The notes: generated by a model from the letters alone, not told the origin. Shown: positions 8,228 to 18,076, counted from the first letter of the stretch. The stretch: DNA of 63,753 bases from Halomonas sp. PR-M31 (GCF_001039575.1 NZ_JIBT01000026.1:1-63753), one strand, 5' to 3'. Numbers and translations are program-made.

Positions 8228-9714
8228 TTGGAGCCAATGTCCGTCTTGCTGCCGCTGATCCTGCTCAGCTCGTTGATTCCGGGCATTGCCACCTTCTTCG
8301 TGCCAGAGGAACGCGCAAGGTTACGCAACACCCTCAACTTGGGCGCGGCCCTGGTGAAGACCTCCCTGGTGGTTGCGCTGTTGGTGGGCGTCTCTCAAGG
8401 CGAGCTGTATGAGGTACGCGTCGCCCTGCTGCCGGGGGTAGAGTTCCTGCTGCACGCGGATGCCTGGTCATTGATGTTCATCAGCCTTTCTAGCCTCTTG
8501 TGGCTGGTCACGACTCTATACGCCATTGGCTATCTGGCCCACTCGCGCCAGCGCAGCCGCTTCTTCGGCTTTTTCAGCCTGTGCGTGTTCTCCACCGCAG
8601 GCATTGCGCTTTCCGGCAATCTCATCACCTTTCTCATCTTCTACGAGCTGCTGACCTTGGCCACCTATCCGCTGGTGGTACACAAGGGCACGCCGGAATC
8701 GATCAGCGCCGGACGAAAATACCTGGCCTATACCCTGTTCGGCGGTACCTTGTTTCTGGCGGGGGTGGTCTGGCTCACGGCGGTTGCCGGACCCATCGAA
8801 TTCAGCGCCACCGGCGTACTTGCAGGGCGCAGCGACTTGTCACCGACGCTACTGCAGGGCATATTCTTGCTGCTGATCGCCGGTCTCGGCGTCAAGGCAG
8901 CGCTGGTGCCGCTGCACAGCTGGCTGCCGGCCTCCATGGTCGCCCCCGCCCCGGTCAGTGCCTTGTTGCACGCGGTGGCCGTGGTCAAGGCGGGTGCCTT
9001 CGGCATCTCCCGGGTCGTCTACGATGTGTACGGCGTTGAGTTTTCCGCTGCACTGGGCGTGACCACACCGCTTGCCATCGCCGCCGCCATCACCATCCTG
9101 TATGGCTCCACCATGGCGCTCTTCCAAGACGGGCTCAAGCGTCGCCTGGCCTACTCCACGGTCAGTCAGGTCTCCTACATTGCGCTCGGCACCGCCATTG
9201 CCGGCCCTATCGCCACCATCGGCGGTATCGTGCATCTGGTGCATCAAGGGCTGATGAAAATCACGCTGTTCTTCTGCGCCGGCAATCTGGACGAGACCCT
9301 GGGCATTACCAAGGTCAGTCAGATGAACGGCGTGGGGCGACGCATGCCCTGGACCATGGCGGCCTTTACCATTGCCGCCTTGGGAATGATCGGGGTTCCA
9401 CCCTGGCGGGATTCGTGTCGAAATGGTACATCGGCTACGGCGCCCTGGAAGGCGGTTCCTACTGGGTAATCGCCGTGCTGATCGGCAGCAGCCTGCTCAA
9501 CGCCGCCTATTTCCTGCCCATTCTTCATGCTGCCTGGTTCAAGGCCCCCGGGGCCGATCCTGCCACACCCAAGGTCGGGCGTCTCGAGACCCACTGGATG
9601 CTACTGTTGCCGCCGCTGATCACCGCGGCCCTATCCTTGGCCGCAGGATTGTTCTCGAAATCCTCGTTCAGCCCTCTGGAATGGAGCAAGCTGATCGCCG
9701 CCCGGGAATATGAC
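8228..9714 (+). pseudogene. Second NuoM-like Mrp antiporter subunit, interrupted by a -1 frameshift
   Basis: The SD sequence GGAGG (8216-8220) points to a TTG start at 8228. The first 392 codons encode a normal antiporter-type subunit: conserved FYELLTLATYPLVV, the Lys in GLGVKAALVPLHSWLPAS, and another Lys in HAVAVVKAGAFG. At about 9403 the frame is lost. The sequence reads CCA CCC TGG where the family expects PPLAGF, that is one more C. Read straight through, the protein would end at 9469 after 22 unrelated residues. In the shifted frame the missing C-terminus continues normally from 9406 (AGFVSKWYIGYGAL) to about 9714 (SPLEWSKLIAAREYD). A further oddity is that this frame has no stop before the next subunit. 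It is either a one-base sequencing deletion in a C run or a real inactivation. Confidence 0.8.
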
Positions 9715-11454
9715 ATGACCGCCATCGCCGAGCTGCCCTTTACCCAGCCTCAGTGGTTGATCATCGTTTCTCTTGCAGTTCCAACCCTGTGCGCTTTATT
9801 GACCCTGATCCCAAGACTACACACGAGCGTGCTGCGACTGCTGCCCTGGGCGGCGCTGCCGGCCTTGATACTGGCGCTTTTCCCGGTGGATTCCGCCAAC
9901 ATCGTTTCCTGGCTGTTCCTGGGCAGCGTGCTGCGCCTCGATGAACTGGGTCAGATATTCTTGCTCTTCACAGCCTTGCTGTGGCTGACCTGTGGTATCT
10001 ACGCACGCGGCTACCTGCGCAACGATGCCCATCAAGGGCGCTTTGCCGGCTGCTTCCTGCTGGCGATGATCGGTAATTTCGGCTTGATTCTGGCCGCGGA
10101 TGTCTCGAGCTTCATTGTCTTCTTTACCTTGATGAGCTTTGCAAGCTACGGCCTCGTCATTCATCGAGGCGACGCCCGGGCCAACCAGGCAGGACGCCTC
10201 TACATTCGCCTGGTAGTCATCGGCGAGATGTGCCTGTTCGCCGCCATGATCACGATGGTCAACAACGCCAACAGCCTGATGATCGCGGATCTTGCCGAAA
10301 GCCTCGATAGCCACTGGCTGATGGCACTGCTCGTGGTTGGCTTCGGTATAAAAGCGGGTCTTTTGCCCCTGCACGTATGGCTGCCGCTGGCTCATCCCGT
10401 CGCCCCGGCCCCGGCGAGTGCGGTATTGAGCGGCGCCATGGTAGCGGCAGGGCTACTGGGCTGGCTGCGTTTTCTGCCTTTGGGGCTACCGGGGTGGGAG
10501 GTATGGGGAATTCTCTTGACCGTCATTGGTCTGCTGGGTGTCTTCTATGGCGCGGTGGTGGGCACAATGCAACAGGAAGCCAAGGTAGTGCTGGCCTATT
10601 CCACCATCAGTCAGATGGGGCTGATGACCACCGGCGTCGGCGTCGCTCTCTGGCAACCAGCCTTGGCCCCGCTTCTGATTCCCGCCCTGGCACTTTATGC
10701 CCTGCATCATGGTCTGGCCAAGGGCGCCCTGTTCCTGGCCACCGCCGTTTCTCCGTCGGCCCCGATCACCGGGCTCGTCAAATGGGCGACCTTGATCATG
10801 CTGTTCATTCCGGCCCTTGCCATCGTCGGAGCGCCGTTGACCAGTGGCGCCCTGGCCAAGGCAGCGCTAAAGCTACCCATCACCGGTAGCGAGATCGATG
10901 CGCTCTTGCCGATCGTCGCTCTGGGGGCAGCTGGCAGTACTTTACTGATGCTGCGATTTCTCTATCTGGTATGGCCCCGCGGCGACGCTCACCAGGAACC
11001 CAGCGATGCCATGTGGCTGGGTTGGCTGATCAGCGTGGCGCTGGTCGCAATTGCTGCCTGGTGGCTGCCGGGTTACGCCGAGGCGACCAGGAAAACCCTG
11101 GCCTTCGGTGCCCTCTGGTCACAGACCTGGCCGATTCTACTTGGAGCCACGCTGATGCTGGGGGCCTATTACTTGCACGATCACAAACGCGACTGGTCGA
11201 TCCCAAGCGGCGACATTCTGATACCCCTGGGTCGTTCGACCCAGACCCTGCGCCAACACCTGGCTGGCCGTCGCAAGCACCTTTTCAATCAGCCTCCTAT
11301 GGCACTTTATCGCGCCATGCCCGGATGGCTTTACGCCTTCGCGCTGCAATGCTCTCGACAAGCATTGAACCTTGCGGACCGGCGCGGTCAGCAGCTGGCC
11401 AATCTCGTGTTCGGCACGGTGCTGGTGGGGCTATTGTTGGCCATGTTCTGGTAA
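9715..11454 (+). CDS. Third NuoM/NuoL-like Mrp antiporter subunit
   Basis: Open from upstream of 9715 without a stop. ATG 9715 is taken as the probable start because it begins a new N-terminus (TAIAELPF) and forms an ATGA with a TGA in the frame of the uncorrected upstream gene, with GGGA 7-8 nt upstream. The 579 residues contain about 14 helices and the antiporter core: Lys in VGFGIKAGLLPLHVWLPLAH and conserved STISQMGLMTTGVG. The position that holds a second Lys in the other two subunits reads SGAMVAAGLLGW here, so that residue is not conserved. The C-terminal 90 residues are amphipathic with a final helix, recalling the NuoL-type tail. If the preceding frameshift is corrected, the two subunits would be fused. 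Last gene of the operon. Confidence 0.85.
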   Translation: MTAIAELPFTQPQWLIIVSLAVPTLCALLTLIPRLHTSVLRLLPWAALPALILALFPVDSANIVSWLFLGSVLRLDELGQIFLLFTALLWLTCGIYARGYLRNDAHQGRFAGCFLLAMIGNFGLILAADVSSFIVFFTLMSFASYGLVIHRGDARANQAGRLYIRLVVIGEMCLFAAMITMVNNANSLMIADLAESLDSHWLMALLVVGFGIKAGLLPLHVWLPLAHPVAPAPASAVLSGAMVAAGLLGWLRFLPLGLPGWEVWGILLTVIGLLGVFYGAVVGTMQQEAKVVLAYSTISQMGLMTTGVGVALWQPALAPLLIPALALYALHHGLAKGALFLATAVSPSAPITGLVKWATLIMLFIPALAIVGAPLTSGALAKAALKLPITGSEIDALLPIVALGAAGSTLLMLRFLYLVWPRGDAHQEPSDAMWLGWLISVALVAIAAWWLPGYAEATRKTLAFGALWSQTWPILLGATLMLGAYYLHDHKRDWSIPSGDILIPLGRSTQTLRQHLAGRRKHLFNQPPMALYRAMPGWLYAFALQCSRQALNLADRRGQQLANLVFGTVLVGLLLAMFW

Positions 11455-11474
11455 ATATCCATGAGGGTTTGATA

Positions 11475-11535
11475 TTGAAAACCCCGCCTGTCCGGCGCGT
11501 ATACTGATGGCTTCAATTAGTCTCGGATACGCGCC
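11475..11535 (+). promoter_or_regulatory. Candidate promoter and perfect inverted repeat before the ABC exporter
   Basis: TTGAAA (11475-11480) and TATACT (11500-11505) form a sigma70-like pair with a rather long 19-nt spacer. GGCGCGTAT (11494-11502), which includes part of the -10 element, is the exact inverse of ATACGCGCC (11527-11535), which ends at the base before the TTG start codon. The arms are 24 nt apart. This could be an operator or, if transcription starts upstream, an mRNA hairpin covering the start. Confidence 0.4.
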
Positions 11536-13398
<1,863 letters not shown>

Positions 13399-13470
13399 TT
13401 CCAACTTGCTCTCGTTAAACTATAGCAACATGCTGTCTAATATCGATAAATACGCTCCGAGGTAGTTATC

Positions 13471-13761
13471 ATGCTTCTGGATCAACTGCATCAGCAGCGC
13501 ACGGCCATCATTGCAGCCGGACATGAATTTGGTGCCCGACGCATTCGAGTGTTTGGGTCGGTGGCACGAGGCGAAGAAAGTACCGAGAGTGATGTGGATT
13601 TTCTGGTCGACTTCGAGCCGGGCTACGATCTCTTTACTCAACGCCTACCTTTGGCAGAACGCCTGGAAGAGATTACCGGTCATCGAGTGGACCTGATTCC
13701 CGAACACGAGCTTAACCGACATTTGCGTGACCGAGTGCTGTCAGAAGCCAAGGATCTATGA
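13471..13761 (+). CDS. MntA-type nucleotidyltransferase (orphan HEPN/MNT antitoxin)
   Basis: A 96-residue minimal nucleotidyltransferase. The catalytic pattern is intact: FGSVARGEE, then SDVDFLVDFE (the GSxxR...DxD motif of the MNT family). In studied HEPN/MNT pairs the MNT protein AMPylates and neutralises the HepT RNase toxin, whose gene normally follows immediately. Here the stop forms ATGA with a following frame of only 30 codons that bears no resemblance to HepT, and a GFA-family gene begins 40 bp later. GAGGT lies 8-12 nt upstream of ATG 13471. It is therefore an orphan, either a remnant or an enzyme with another partner elsewhere. Confidence 0.82.
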   Translation: MLLDQLHQQRTAIIAAGHEFGARRIRVFGSVARGEESTESDVDFLVDFEPGYDLFTQRLPLAERLEEITGHRVDLIPEHELNRHLRDRVLSEAKDL

Positions 13762-13769
13762 CTACACTA

Positions 13770-13797
13770 AAGTCCTCGAAATTCCTTCCGAGGACTT
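13770..13797 (+). promoter_or_regulatory. Hairpin that buries the ribosome-binding site of the GFA gene
   Basis: AAGTCCTCG (13770-13778) is the exact inverse of CGAGGACTT (13789-13797) with a 10-nt loop. The 3' arm contains GAGGA, the only SD-like sequence for ATG 13802. A folded transcript would hide the ribosome-binding site. There is no T-run, so it is a poor terminator. Confidence 0.5.
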
Positions 13798-13801
13798 CAG
13801 T

Positions 13802-14230
13802 ATGTCAACAACTCACGAATGCCGGGGCAGTTGTCTCTGCGGCGCGGTAGATCTGACCTTCACAATCGATAATCACCAGGTAGATGCCTGCCACTGCAAC
13901 ATGTGCCGTAAGTGGGGCGGTGGTCCAATGTTTGACGTCGAAGCACACCACGGGGTATGCATCCAGGGCGAGGAGGATGTCACGATCTACGCCTCTTCGG
14001 ACTGGGCGGAGCGCGGTTTCTGTCGTCAGTGCGGCACCCACCTCTTCTATCGGCTCAAGCAAGATGGTCACTACGCCATCCCGACAGGTCTGATCGATGA
14101 CAATCCGCCCTGGATTTTCGAGCAGCAGATATTCATCGACGAAAAACCCGACTTCTACGACTTCGCCAATTCAACTAAGAACATGACCGGTCAGGAAGTC
14201 TTAGAGGCCTTCGGCGCCGCGCCGGAGTAA
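13802..14230 (+). CDS. GFA-family zinc-binding protein (CENP-V/GFA domain)
   Basis: A 142-residue protein built around the GFA/CENP-V fold, named after glutathione-dependent formaldehyde-activating enzyme; most members have no proven activity. Visible zinc ligands are GSCLCG near residue 10, CHCNMCRKW near residue 32 and CRQCGTHLF near residue 76. ATG 13802 is chosen over an in-frame upstream start at 13727 that overlaps the preceding gene, because the family begins just before GSCLCG and GAGGA lies 7 nt upstream. It follows the orphan MntA gene on the same strand but need not share its function. Confidence 0.85.
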   Translation: MSTTHECRGSCLCGAVDLTFTIDNHQVDACHCNMCRKWGGGPMFDVEAHHGVCIQGEEDVTIYASSDWAERGFCRQCGTHLFYRLKQDGHYAIPTGLIDDNPPWIFEQQIFIDEKPDFYDFANSTKNMTGQEVLEAFGAAPE

Positions 14231-14341
14231 CGTCGGGCAAAGGTTTCAGTGCCAGGATTCTCCCGCTCACCCACTTGCTCTGCGCTGTCTGCGCGCTCAT
14301 CATCTACGGGCAATTTTGCTCATTTCAGAAAGGACGCACAG

Positions 14342-14818
14342 ATGACCATTTCCGTAGGCGACAAGATTCCTGATGTCACCCTCAAGACCAACGGCGCCAA
14401 CGGCCCGGAAGATATTTCTACCGGCGAGCTGCTTGCCGGCAAGCGGGTGGTGCTGTTCGCGGTCCCCGGTGCCTTCACGCCGGGCTGTTCGAACACTCAC
14501 ATGCCCGGCTTCGTGATCAAGGCGGACGACATTCTCGCCAAGGGCATCGACACTATTGTCTGCATGGCGGTCAACGACGCTTTCGTGCTGGACGCCTGGC
14601 AGAAGGATCAGAACGCCCAGCAGATCAAGATGCTCGCCGATGGCAATGCGGAATTTACCCAGGCGCTGGGCCTGGAACTGGACGCCACCGGCGGCGGCAT
14701 GGGCATTCGCAGCAAGCGCTTTGCGCTGATCGCCAACGACGGCGTAGTGGAATATCTCGGCGTAGACAGCAAAGGCGTGCAGGAAAGCAGCGCCGAAACG
14801 GTATTGGAACAACTCTAA
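14342..14818 (+). CDS. Peroxiredoxin (type 5/AhpC-TSA family)
   Basis: A 158-residue cytoplasmic thiol peroxidase that reduces hydrogen peroxide and organic hydroperoxides. The peroxidatic Cys lies in PGAFTPGCSNTHMPGF near residue 49, the type 5 signature. No obvious second resolving Cys is seen except a Cys in VCMAVNDAF near residue 75. ATG 14342 has AAAGGA about 9 nt upstream; a longer upstream frame is not used. The length matches single-domain PRX5 proteins without a glutaredoxin fusion. Followed by an 11-bp hairpin. Confidence 0.9.
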   Translation: MTISVGDKIPDVTLKTNGANGPEDISTGELLAGKRVVLFAVPGAFTPGCSNTHMPGFVIKADDILAKGIDTIVCMAVNDAFVLDAWQKDQNAQQIKMLADGNAEFTQALGLELDATGGGMGIRSKRFALIANDGVVEYLGVDSKGVQESSAETVLEQL

Positions 14819-14834
14819 CCAGCATCATGAAAGA

Positions 14835-14863
14835 GAACCCAGCCGGATTGCTCGGTTGGGTTC
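14835..14863 (+). terminator. Hairpin after the peroxiredoxin gene
   Basis: GAACCCAGCCG pairs with TCGGTTGGGTTC-type sequence in an 11-bp stem (one G-T pair) 16 nt after the stop. There is no T-run (CTGAATTAAG follows), so termination may be weak or the element may work as an mRNA stabiliser. Confidence 0.45.
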
Positions 14864-14882
14864 CTGAATTAAGTAAATCACC

Positions 14883-15728
14883 ATGACCACTACCGTGTTT
14901 TTCGCTGTTATCGGCGCAGCCATGCTTCACGCCGTATGGAATGCACTGGTCAAAGGTAGCGCCGATGTGCGAGTGAGCATGGGCGCCGTCATACTGGGCA
15001 ACGTCCCTCTTGCTTTAGTGATCATGCCTTTCGTGCCGCTGCCCGCACCGGAAAGCATTCCTTTCCTGGTCGCAGCGCTTGTCCTGCATATGGGCTATCA
15101 GCTGTTCCTACTGCAATCCTACCGCCTGGGCGATCTCACCCAGGTTTACCCTATCGCGCGAGGCTCCGCGCCCCTGATCGTTACGCTGTTTTCCGTAATC
15201 GTTCTAGGAGTTTATCTGACCCCTATAGAACTCATAGCAATCGTCGTGATCGGTGTGGGAATTTTAAGCCTCTCGCTGGTTCGCCGTGCAGACGGTCTGC
15301 GCAATGGCCATGCGGCCTGGCTTGCCTTGATCACCGGTGGCTTCATCGCATCCTATTCGCTGGTGGACGGCATGGGGGCGCGTCACGCCGGCACATCGCT
15401 GGGTTATTATTGCTGGCTGGCGATTGGAAACGGCATCGTCATGGCACTCTACCTGATGACCACCTCACCCAATGCTCTGCGTGATATTGTGGGGAAGGGC
15501 CGAAAGACCTTCGTGATCGGTGGCAGTGCAGCATTCATCGCCTACGCGCTGGTGACCTGGGCGTTTACTCAGGCCCCCATCGCATTAGTCACGGCACTGC
15601 GCGAGACGAGCATCGTGTTTGCGCTATTGATCGGCGTGTTCTTTTTGAAAGAGCGCCTTGATCTGGGCAAGGTCTTCTCGACCATGACGACGCTCCTGGG
15701 TGTGGTGTTGCTGCGCTATTTCAAATAG
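14883..15728 (+). CDS. EamA/DMT-family transporter
   Basis: A 281-residue inner-membrane protein with ten predicted helices in two repeated EamA halves (about 1-140 and 145-281). The pattern GAAMLHAVWNALVKGS at the N-terminus and TALRETSIVFALLIGVFFLKE in the last third is typical of DMT exporters, which move metabolites or amino acids. The substrate is not predictable. The SD is weak (TAAG 8 nt upstream of ATG 14883). A stem followed by a T-run lies just after the stop. Confidence 0.88.
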   Translation: MTTTVFFAVIGAAMLHAVWNALVKGSADVRVSMGAVILGNVPLALVIMPFVPLPAPESIPFLVAALVLHMGYQLFLLQSYRLGDLTQVYPIARGSAPLIVTLFSVIVLGVYLTPIELIAIVVIGVGILSLSLVRRADGLRNGHAAWLALITGGFIASYSLVDGMGARHAGTSLGYYCWLAIGNGIVMALYLMTTSPNALRDIVGKGRKTFVIGGSAAFIAYALVTWAFTQAPIALVTALRETSIVFALLIGVFFLKERLDLGKVFSTMTTLLGVVLLRYFK

Positions 15729-15730
15729 CT

Positions 15731-15764
15731 CGATGTGAAGGTCAGAAAACATCGGCAATTTTTT
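15731..15764 (+). terminator. Possible terminator after the EamA transporter
   Basis: CGATGT (15731-15736) and ACATCG (15749-15754) form a short stem, followed four bases later by a run of six T. Plausible but weak. Confidence 0.4.
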
Positions 15765-15865
15765 ATCTACTCGACTTCTTCTCCGAGACCAAACGTGCTG
15801 GGCAATTTTATTTCGAACATCAAAGCTCTTTATCTAACGTCAGGACAAGGCGCCCGTACATCGAT

Positions 15866-16231
15866 TCAGGGCTCCACGCTAATCGCAACCCGGAAATACT
15901 GAGGCGTTACCGTTCGCTTTATCTGTTTCACCAGTATCTGGTAGGCATGCTGATCGGAAGGAACATGCGGGAACTTCTGGGGGTCCATCGGATCCTGGAG
16001 CAAAGCGCTGATATTGTCATCTTCAAGCACCTGCAATGAAACCTGCTGATCGGCCTCGGTAATCAGTTGATAACAAAGCGTTTGCTCCGGCAGGATCATA
16101 TCGGCGATGACGGTGGAGTCCGCTTCAGGCTCGAAGTCGATTGGGGTGCAATCATCCTGGGCCAGCACTGGACCACCCAAGATGAGAAAAAATGCGGGCA
16201 GTATCAGCCCATGGAATCGACGCTTGCTCAT
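15866..16231 (-). CDS. Small secreted protein of unknown function
   Basis: A 121-residue protein with a clear signal peptide: basic MSKRRF, hydrophobic GLILPAFFLILGG, probable cleavage after PVLA-QDD. The mature domain of about 97 residues is acidic, has two cysteines (CTPIDF and TLCYQL) that could form a disulfide, and alternates hydrophobic residues as in a beta-rich fold. I do not recognise a family. It lies in an accessory patch, next to a decayed antiporter fragment, and no partner gene is apparent. Confidence 0.6.
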   Translation of the reverse strand: MSKRRFHGLILPAFFLILGGPVLAQDDCTPIDFEPEADSTVIADMILPEQTLCYQLITEADQQVSLQVLEDDNISALLQDPMDPQKFPHVPSDQHAYQILVKQIKRTVTPQYFRVAISVEP

Positions 16232-16335
16232 GTGGGGTACCCATCCGATCTATGTGGTCATATTCTATATCGATTCTGGCAACGCCTGCTCCATCGACTA
16301 CAGTGAAAAGCTTCCTGCAGTCTACGAAACCTGTA

Positions 16336-16479
16336 AAAAATAAAGGATAAGCACAAGGCCGTGCCGCACAATCGCTAGCGTCGCGCTAGCTTGAACTCGG
16401 TGTCAATCACCAATAGGAACTACTGCGCCATGCCAAACTCGGCAAAGTGCAGCAGCTCCTCAATATGATCATCAAAAAT
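16336..16479 (-). pseudogene. Decayed fragment of a CPA2 (Kef-type) cation/proton antiporter gene
   Basis: Read on the minus strand from 16479, the frame gives DDHIEELLHFAEFGMAQ, a stop at 16420-16422, then in the same frame FLLVIDTEFKLARR and another stop. After a shift, AIVRHGLVLIL follows. This tracks the intact antiporter at 18077-19855 (EELLHFAEFG, then LFVIGLEFRPARL, then TIFGRGLVKVL) in the same order. Nucleotides are similar but differ at many third positions, so it is a diverged homologue rather than a fresh duplicate. The N-terminal part that should precede it is absent, and the AT-rich asparagine-synthase-like gene stands in its place. Confidence 0.55.
16374..16390. repeat. Perfect short hairpin within the antiporter relic
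   Basis: GCTAGCG-TCG-CGCTAGC, a 7-bp perfect inverted repeat with a three-base loop. No function assigned. Confidence 0.4.
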
Positions 16480-16492
16480 TCTACATTTAGAA
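16474..16492 (-). terminator. Terminator of the asparagine-synthase-like gene
   Basis: On the minus strand TTCTA-AATG-TAGAA is followed at once by TTTTT. It lies 8 nt beyond the stop of the gene ending at 16501. The stem is short and AT-rich. Confidence 0.5.
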
Positions 16493-16500
16493 ACTCGCGT

Positions 16501-17919
16501 TCAGAACTTAAGGCCCCGCTTTTTCAATGATTTATTAATCTCTATTTTTACAGCATGAGGAGTCATTATTTTAATAATGTTAGCAACTTTGTTTTCAGGG
16601 TTGATCGGAATAGAAAGAAGTTTTGGATCAACCTGGCGGATGACATTGATCTGCGCAGTACCGGTTTTTCTGGATTCGGGGCTGTATTCAAGCAATAGTT
16701 TCATGACCCAAAAAGAGTTGGCGATATCAAGTCTTTTCAATCCTTGGTAATCGCTATAAAAATGGTGTGCGGCTCCAAAAGACCCGATCCTTTGATCGAG
16801 GTAAAATCTATCTCGCCAATCCATATCCAAGGCCAGTTTTTCGTCCAGGGATTCAATATAGCAATTAATCGCGTCGTACCAATCATCCGATCTTGCAGCG
16901 CTATTCAACGGACGAAGTATCTCATGAGCATCTTTGGGCTTTTCTGAAGATAACTTAGGCCAATAATAGCATCTACCCACCTCAAACCCGGCACCATGCA
17001 ATACTACATCGCCCGAAGAAAAACAGTTTTCTCCCATCCCCAAAATATAACCGTTGTTCTCACCATTAATAATAAAGCTATCAGATGCTTCCAATAATTC
17101 GTATTTTCTTTTCTCTGCATCTACGTCTGTAGGCACCCAAAATTCATGACCAAACCCTGCTAGCTTGGCTATCCTAGGCGGAAATTTAAAATCCTTCTTT
17201 GGCAGCTTTTTGTATTTATTAGTATAGGTTTTAAAATTGCTTCCTGTATTTTTGGCGATAGCTAACAAGACGCGAGTGTCCAATCCTGCCGTCAGTGACA
17301 ACCATGTATTTTCATGGTTGCTTTTGCATTGAGACATAGCGTTGGTCAAGGACTGTATCAAATCGGGGCCGGTTTCCAGGTCTGGCGCCTGAGCACTTAT
17401 GACTCCTGTTATTGGCTCGATAGCTCTTTGAGGGAGCAGGCGGTATACCTCTTTTCGCGTCGTGTACGGTGCTGGAACCCAGTCAATGCCGCTTCTATGG
17501 ACGACGTCCCATTCAATGCGCGTGGTTTCTTTGCCAATATATTTTCCCAGTATAGAAGGCGAGCTGGAGATCCATACACAGCCCTCCACCTCTCTATAGA
17601 AAAGACCCATCAGACCCGATGCATCGGAAATACACCGACCAGATGTAAAGGCTGCCCATCGCCCCGACAAGAATGCTGCCTCTCGGTCTATGGTTGCCAT
17701 GCTGTTCCTGCTGAGAATACTGACAGGGTCTTCATTCAATACTGAAACAGCGAAACCAAACAGGGCGAAAGCATTGCCATCAGACAACTGACTAAAGATA
17801 ACATTGGAGTCGTTAGAATAGGACAAAACAACGTCTCTACCTAAACTCGTGTTTCTCCAGCCCTCTTTTTCAAATACTGGCGCAGGTCCAATGACGAAAT
17901 TATTTTTTGCGTTTAACAT
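16501..17919 (-). CDS. Asparagine-synthase-like protein, AT-rich and probably acquired
   Basis: A 472-residue protein. The central region resembles the ATP-pyrophosphatase (PP-loop) domain of asparagine synthetases: WLSLTAGLDTRVLLAIAK near residue 208 matches the usual SGGLDSR nucleotide loop, with Ala for the first Gly and Thr for Ser. The N-terminal 190 residues resemble a degenerate class II glutamine amidotransferase fold (FALFGFAVSVLN; ISSSPSILGKYIG) but lack an N-terminal Cys, so glutamine hydrolysis is unlikely. Such proteins are common in polysaccharide, lasso-peptide and other accessory loci, but no such genes lie next to it. Its base composition is much more AT-rich than all neighbours, and a decayed antiporter fragment flanks its 3' end. 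This suggests horizontal acquisition. Function unknown. Confidence 0.72.
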   Translation of the reverse strand: MLNAKNNFVIGPAPVFEKEGWRNTSLGRDVVLSYSNDSNVIFSQLSDGNAFALFGFAVSVLNEDPVSILSRNSMATIDREAAFLSGRWAAFTSGRCISDASGLMGLFYREVEGCVWISSSPSILGKYIGKETTRIEWDVVHRSGIDWVPAPYTTRKEVYRLLPQRAIEPITGVISAQAPDLETGPDLIQSLTNAMSQCKSNHENTWLSLTAGLDTRVLLAIAKNTGSNFKTYTNKYKKLPKKDFKFPPRIAKLAGFGHEFWVPTDVDAEKRKYELLEASDSFIINGENNGYILGMGENCFSSGDVVLHGAGFEVGRCYYWPKLSSEKPKDAHEILRPLNSAARSDDWYDAINCYIESLDEKLALDMDWRDRFYLDQRIGSFGAAHHFYSDYQGLKRLDIANSFWVMKLLLEYSPESRKTGTAQINVIRQVDPKLLSIPINPENKVANIIKIMTPHAVKIEINKSLKKRGLKF

Positions 17920-18076
17920 GCCTTACACCCTGATTAGCGCTTTTGCCGGATAGCATAATCAAGAACCCGTAACGCCAAATGCACAAAGACCCTCAAAAAA
18001 AGGGCCTATTCTTTACACTGAAGGCAATCGGCAAGTCGCATCAGATTGCTACGTCGCGCAGGATCAAAGTCACTTC

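Noticed and set aside
17986-18006. CCCTCAAAAAAAGGGCC as a terminator for the CPA2 antiporter
   Set aside because: Only a four-base-pair stem with the A/T run in the loop; not a convincing intrinsic terminator.
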